NCBI GenBank assembly: GCA_036873755.1
Contig: JAVTVY010037026.1
Coordinates: 98,715-162,714 of the forward strand
Source of the DNA: Hanleya hanleyi
Taxonomy: Eukaryota; Mollusca; Polyplacophora; Lepidopleurida; Hanleyidae
DNA: 64,000 nt
Reading direction: 5' to 3'
How positions within the stretch are numbered: the stretch's first letter is position 1; each line of letters opens with the position of its first letter. Below, piece after piece: positions 58,960-64,000 of the stretch. The translations under genes were made by a program, and so were the position numbers. The notes below the pieces were generated by a model. That model searched no databases and was not told where the DNA came from. It saw only the letters and a list, made by a program, of their open reading frames with translations.

Positions 58960-59640
58960 AGAGCAAAATGACTGTATGGAGTATGGGGGTGGTCATTGTT
59001 TGTGGATTTTACTGTGGGTTGTGGGGTCTTGTTTTCTTTGTCTCACCACGTAAAACACGATGGAAATGGTCCCGGAGCTAAGCGGTGAAATTTTTCGAAA
59101 AATCCCGGTACCGAGTAGGTCTATATTTTGGCCCATATTTTGGCTCAGTGGATAGGTCTATACTAGAAAATTTACTCCTGGACATTGCGATATGGGTTGT
59201 GGGATCTTGTTTTTCACGTCTCACCACGTAGAACACGATGGGCGGGGTCCCGAAGCTAAGCGGTGAAATTTTTCTAAAGGTTCACGGAGGTCTGGATAGG
59301 CCCATAGGCCCACTCGCTCAGTATATAGGTCCATACTGGGCAATTCGCATATGTTCATTGCGATATGGGTTGTGGGATCTTGTTTTTCACGTCCCACCAC
59401 GTAGAACACGATGGGAGGGGTCTCGAAAATGAGCGGTAATTTTGTTTTGAAAAGTCCAGGTAACGGGTAGGTCTGTATATTGGCCCATACTAGCTCAGTG
59501 GATAGGTCCATACTGGGAAATTTACTCCTGGACATTGCGATATGGGTTGTGTGATCTTGTTTTTCCCGTCTCGTCAAGTATAACACGATGGGCGGGGTCC
59601 CGAAGCTAAGCGGTGAAATTTGTTTAAAAACGTCACTGCG
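58960..59640. repeat. Tandem array, four ~177-bp units
   Basis: TCACCACGTAGAACACGATGG or variants occur near 59,042, 59,221, 59,395 and 59,572 (intervals 175-179 bp), each preceded by ATATGGGTTGTGGGATCTTG and followed by CTAAGCGGTGAAATTT. Confidence 0.85.
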
Positions 59641-60300
59641 CGTTTGTGTAGTGGGTAAATAGTGTTGGATGGACGTTTTGGGGTCTAGGTGAGCCCCTAA
59701 TGGTCCGATGGTGTCGTATGAGGTCTTATTTTGAAGCCCTCGTAGAGGAGCATCCGACTGGACTAATGTATTGTCCGTTTTCTTTATTCTGCGCATGTAC
59801 AATCTGGTCGTAGTATAGAAAACAGACATTCTTGGGGTGCGTGGCGGTGTGTTTGGGGTAGAAATGGACCACTATTGGTCCAAATGAGTCGTGGGATGTG
59901 TCAAAGTGAAGCTTTTGTGAGGTGGAGTCAGAATGGCGTGCTTTTTATTGCAAGTCGCGTCAATCTGCGCATGCGCATTTGGGTGTAGTTAGTAAAGTGG
60001 TCATTTTGGGGGTACGTGGAGGTGTGTTTTGGGTAGAGAGGGACCATCCTTGGTCCGAATGCGTCGTGTGGGGTGTCATTTTGTAGCTCTCGGGGTGTAG
60101 ACCCCGACTTGAGGCGTGTCCACGTCATCTGGGACATCATTGGTGACGTCATCAGTAGAAGTATTAGTGAAAGCGGGCATTTTGGGGTGTGTATGAAAGC
60201 GTTTGGGGTAGAGATGGACAACCCTGGTCCGAATGCGTCGTGTGAGGCGTCACCTTGTATGCCTGCCAACGTCAACCTTAACGCTTCAACGCCCTGGTGA
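59641..60300. repeat. Adjacent tandem array, four ~170-bp units
   Basis: TTTGGGGTAGAGATGGAC and TGGTCCGAATGCGTCGTGTG variants recur near 59,690, 59,850, 60,020 and 60,190. The sequence is unrelated to the preceding 177-bp array. Confidence 0.8.
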
Positions 60301-60985
60301 ATTAGCCCTGAAGCTCTGAGTTTCTAGATAGTCCATGAAATTGACACTAATTCATCGAAATGCGGTGTCACCCCCTCAATCCTATCTGACTTGGGCTTTT
60401 TGGGACCTGTCGTGGCCTGGGGTGGGGAACCGAAATGGACCCCCAATTTATTTGTCTTACCCTTGAGCTAGAGAGCTAAAACTTACCACACTATACCCTT
60501 GAGTCAAACTCCAACAGAAAATGTAAACAAATCCAAGATGACCGCTTTGATGACGTCACAGTGACGTCATTTTCAAAAACGACATTTTTTGATCGATTTT
60601 TTCGGTCAGATTTTTTTGAATTTTTTATTTATGTAATTTCTCCGCAAAAACAGCTTGATAAATTAGTAAATATTTATGTGATGTGAAATAAAATAGTCTT
60701 TGCCCACTTTTCATCGCAAAAAAGCAGAAATTTTGAAGAAATATGACAAAACATCATCTTTCTGGGACCCCACATGGACGCCATCTTGAATTTACCCATG
60801 ATCCTTCCCTCGGGGGTCATGCAAATAGGCTCAAAATGACCCTAATATGATAAAATATAAAGTCACGAAGTTTCAGCTCTCTATTTCTTGTCGTTCCGGA
60901 GATAGCGCAGAAAGTTTGGCAGGGCGGAGATTCGACCCCCCCCCCCCTATGCCAGGTAGGGTTAACGCCCATGATGTAGACCGGT
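60301..60985. other. Non-coding
   Basis: No gene recognised; a poly-C run is at about 60,938. Confidence 0.3.
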
Positions 60986-61905
60986 GAGAGAACAACAACA
61001 ACAACAAGGATGACAGGCCAATCATTTTATTATCCCCTCCAGTACATCAAACCCAAACTGGGTGAGCTGTGTTGGGTACGTTTACAATACAAGCTGCCTC
61101 TTGTCCAATCAGAGGCCGCCATTTGGCGCTGCATCTGTCATATTCGTTCATGCCCGTTAGATGAATTCTCGGTTGCTCTTGTCCAACCAGAAGTCCCCAT
61201 TTTAGAAAGTTCCATCTTCGGCCATGTTCGCTCTGATCCGTTTGTTCTAACCGTCGTCGGGCAGGCCAGGATATCGTTGAGGCAACATATCCTCAAATAG
61301 TTGTTTGCGCATTCTGAGTATCTATCAGTGCATGGGTGAATACATTCATCCGATGGGGTGGTCGGTCACTTTGGTAACGAAAAACGTGACATTGGTCACC
61401 CTCTCTACGACCCGTTGGGTGTTGGGGCTTTGTTGTTGGGCCCATTCCAACACATCCAATTGGTCCACTTGATCCCGCACGGGCTCTAGCGACGCCCTAT
61501 CCGTGATGGTAAACGGTTGGTCAAATAGCCGGATGTTACTGTTCGGGTAAAAGTATCGGACTTGGTCTGCCTCATTATGCTGCAGCACATAACCAAACGC
61601 TAGATTCAACTTCAAGGCCGTAGTTTGATCGTTGAAGATGGCTTCCACGTATTTGAAGAGCCGACACAGGGACTCTAATCGGAAATTGTAGATGTCTAGT
61701 AGCAGGCGATGACGGTGGAAACATTGACGGATCATAAACCAATGGTCCCTGTAGATGTCACTTAATGGATGGGCGTCCGGTAAGTGTTCACTGGGGGCAT
61801 CCACGGGATCTTCCTGGAAATGCTCGAAGTCGTCAGTCGTCAGTCACCGGTGTCCGGCTTGATATCTAGGCCCGCTTCCACTATAGGCAAAAGCAAACTG
61901 GGCAT
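60986..61905 (-). repeat. Left arm of a large inverted repeat
   Basis: Reverse complement of about 63,083-64,000. The outer end ACAACAACAACAAGGATGACAG and ATCATTTTATTAT are mirrored at the right window edge by ATAATAAAATGAT and TCATCATTGTTGTTG. The arm carries the gene copy described at 61,346. Confidence 0.85.
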
Positions 61906-62235
61906 GGGCTCGGTACGCGGCAAGTGTTGGGTGGGTGGTGTCTGCATACGTTTCATCTCCCTGGGATCCTCTTCAGTGGGAGTGACCTTCCTGGGCTCCT
62001 CTTCGGTCGCCCATGCCGTGGTGATGGACAATGAATCAAACGCTGATGCCGTCTTAACTGATTGACCCGTTTGAAGAGTTGACCACATTCATTACGTTGT
62101 TCCCTCGCGCCTTCGTAGAGTGAGCGTTCGTGGCGCCGTAAAGCATCTTCCCTATTAAATGATCGTGCCGTCGCAAATCTTCGGGGCCACTAAATGGCTT
62201 CAGGCAGGTCAAACAAGAGAACATTTCGGCTGCGT
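61346..62235 (-). pseudogene. Zinc-finger/viral-like protein, N-terminal region, broken
   Basis: The minus strand from about 62,224 starts with a C2H2-like finger (FSCLTCLKPFSGPEDLRRH). After a frameshift near 62,145 come second-finger remnants and acidic sequence, then a conserved 152-codon block (61,804-61,346). That block has SDIYRDHWFMIRQCFHRHR, DIYNFRLESLCRLF, FNDQTTALKLNLAFGYVLQ and VTNVTFFVTKVTDHPIG, and stops right after HPIG. From memory this block occurs near the N-terminus of large zinc-finger proteins joined to a B-family DNA polymerase in Polinton-like elements. Here no polymerase follows, so the identity is tentative. A near-identical copy lies inverted at 63.1 kb. Confidence 0.5.
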
Positions 62236-62375
62236 ATCAGAAAATGCTGAACATTCCCACCTACCGCCTCTTTTATAAGCACGCAGCCCGCAAGAACTTC
62301 CCTACGTTGTTCTTCGCAACAATCAGCTGCCCTGTACACTCGGGTGCGCTCTTGTGACATGTCTAGCATATTTGC

Positions 62376-63085
62376 CCTCTATTATAAAATAGCTCTCCTG
62401 TATTATACCATATCTTTGCTATATTATACAATATATGTCATGTATTATACCATATCTGGCCAGTATTATACAATATCTGTCCTGTATTATTCAATATCTG
62501 TCCTGAACTATACAATATTTGTCCTGTATTATACAAAATATGTCCTGTATTATACCATATCTATGTTGTATTATAATATATCTGTGATATATTATACAAT
62601 ATCTGTCCTGTATTATACAATATCTGTCCAGTATTATACCAAATCTGTGCTGTATTATACCTTCTGTCCTGTATTATACCACATCTGTCCAGTATTATAC
62701 AATATCTGTCCTGTATTATACCATATATGTGCTGTATTATACAATATCTGACCTGTATTATAGAATATCTGTCCTGTATTATACCAAATATGTTCTGTGT
62801 TATACCTTATCTGTGCTGTATTATAATATATGTCCTGTATTGTACCATATATATCCTGTACTATACAATATATGTTCTGTATTATACAATATTTGTCCTC
62901 TATTATACCATATCGGTCATGCATTATACCATATCTTCCCTGTATTAACCATATCTGTCCTGCATTATACGAAATCTGTGCTGTATTATACAATATTTGT
63001 TCTCTATTATATCATATCTCTCATGCATTATATCACATCTGTCCTGTATTGTACAATATTTGTCCTGTATTATACAATACCCATG
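62376..63085. repeat. 21-bp minisatellite, about 33 units
   Basis: Unit of the form TATTATACMATATCTGTCCTG. Because 21 is divisible by three, all six frames tend to stay open and give heptapeptide repeats (ISVLYYT) that are almost certainly not real proteins. It occupies the centre of the inverted repeat. Confidence 0.95.
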
Positions 63086-64000
63086 TCCAGTTTGCTTGTG
63101 TCAACAGTCGAGGAGGGTATAGATATCCAGCAGGACACTGGTGATACTGTTCCACATACGCCTGACGACATCGAGCATTTCCAGGAAGATCCAGTGGATG
63201 CCCCCAGTGATCTCTTACCGGACGCCCATCCATTAAGTGACATTTACAGGGACCATTGGTTCATGATCCGTCGATGTTTCCACCGTCATCGCCCGCTACC
63301 AGACATCTACAATTTCCGATTGGAGGACCTGTCTCGGCTCTTCAAGTATGCGGAAGCCTACTTCAACGATCAAACGACGGCCTTCAAGTTGAATCTGGCG
63401 TTTGGTTGTGTACTGCAGCATAATGAGACAGACCAAGTCCGATAATTTCACTCGAGCAGTAACATCCGGGTATTTGACCTACCGTCACGGATAGGGCATC
63501 GCTAGAGACCGTGCCACATCAAGTGGACCAATTGGATGTGTCGGAATGGGCCCAACAACAACGCGCCAACACCCAATGGGTCGTAGAGAGGCTGATCGAT
63601 GTCACGTTTTTCGTTACCAAGCTGACCGACCACCCCATCCGATGAATGTATTCACCCATGCACTGATAGATACTCAGAATGCGCAAACAACTATTTGAGG
63701 ATATGTTGCCTCAACGGTATCCTGGCCTGCCCGACGACGATTAGAACAAACGGATCAGAGCGAACATGGCCGAAGATGGAACTTTCTGAAATGGCGACTT
63801 CTGATTGGACAAGAGCAGCCGAGAATACATCTAACGAAAGAAAGAATATGACAGATTCAGCGCCAAATGGTGACCTCTGATTACTTGAGGCTACTTGTAT
63901 TATAAACATACCCAACGCAGTTCCCCCAGCTTGAGTATGATATACTGGAGGCGATAATAAAATGATTGATCTGTCATCATTGTTGTTGCTGTTTTTCTCT
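63083..64000 (+). repeat. Right arm of the large inverted repeat
   Basis: Mirrors 60,986-61,905 with modest divergence and runs to the window edge. It lacks the zinc-finger segment present beyond the left arm. Confidence 0.85.
63084..63646 (+). pseudogene. Inverted second copy of the zinc-finger/viral-like block
   Basis: The frame to 63,445 has DDIEHFQEDPVDAPSDLLPD, SDIYRDHWFMIRRCFHRHR and YNFRLEDLSRLFKYAEAYF and ends at a TAA after ETDQVR. The other copy reads through this point in frame, so the stop is a mutation. Downstream homology continues in broken frames to the ACCACCCCATCCGATGA equivalent of the normal end at 63,646. It is therefore more damaged than its partner. Confidence 0.5.

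Noticed and set aside
62376..63085. CRISPR-like array of short regular repeats
   Set aside because: Units are directly adjacent without unique spacers, and the genome is eukaryotic.
62344..63445. Long reading frames of LYYTIS-type repeats on both strands
   Set aside because: They are produced by the 21-bp minisatellite, whose length is a multiple of three; all frames stay open together.

Overview
This is eukaryotic, invertebrate DNA dominated by transposable elements and their relics. It is AT-rich, with long non-coding stretches, poly(A)-tailed or microsatellite-tailed retroelements, tRNA-derived SINE fragments and one single-exon Toll-like receptor gene. A SINE-like sequence near 48.3-48.6 kb and a related fragment near 45.76 kb look like repeats common in marine gastropods, so I infer a mollusc, probably a gastropod. 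That inference comes from memory of repeat style and was not searched.

Layout. (1) 1-9.75 kb is GC-richer and densely coding. It is a decayed endogenous virus of the Polinton/adinto-like (double-jelly-roll capsid) kind: major capsid protein, FtsK/HerA-type packaging ATPase, a penton-like protein and several conserved membrane or coiled-coil proteins, in divergent blocks separated by only 30-40 bp. Nearly every gene carries a frameshift or stop. One viral gene is cut in two by a 5'-truncated Penelope-like retroelement (PLE) at about 0.91-2.28 kb. No DNA polymerase or integrase is visible in this part; the element may run off the left edge. (2) 9.75-11.9 kb is non-coding, with a pyrimidine-rich tract, a tRNA-like relic, a 41-bp duplication and a strong 90-bp hairpin. 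(3) 11.9-14.5 kb (minus) is an intact 857-residue Toll-like receptor, the only convincing host gene. (4) 15-27 kb is decayed PLE copies, a weak satellite and two palindromic TCGCGA-rich elements. (5) 27.2-30.7 kb (minus) is a non-LTR retrotransposon with an uninterrupted 1051-codon endonuclease/reverse transcriptase ORF. (6) 31.5-40.9 kb holds more PLE material: an N-terminal GIY-YIG region, a linker and a reverse transcriptase in plus orientation, split by a tandem array of PLE tail sequence, all enclosed by a 0.9-1.0 kb inverted repeat. (7) 41.9-45.7 kb and 47.1-49.8 kb are two long-terminal-inverted-repeat elements with related ends and no transposase. (8) 50.9-55.9 kb holds a 508-bp tandem duplication, degenerate repeats and small palindromic elements. 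(9) 56.0-57.8 kb (minus) is a 5'-truncated L1/Tx1-like LINE. (10) 57.8-60.3 kb holds three tandem arrays in a row. (11) 61.0-64.0 kb is a large inverted repeat whose arms carry broken copies of a zinc-finger/viral-like gene, separated by a 21-bp minisatellite.

How the parts relate. The viral genes at the left once formed a virion-making module: capsid, penton, packaging motor and membrane proteins. They are now dead, and a PLE that landed in one of them gives a relative date. The PLE family is the main shaper of the first 40 kb; its tail carries an RNA hairpin that keeps its pairing while its sequence changes between subfamilies. Several unrelated inverted-repeat (foldback) structures cluster between 34 and 64 kb.
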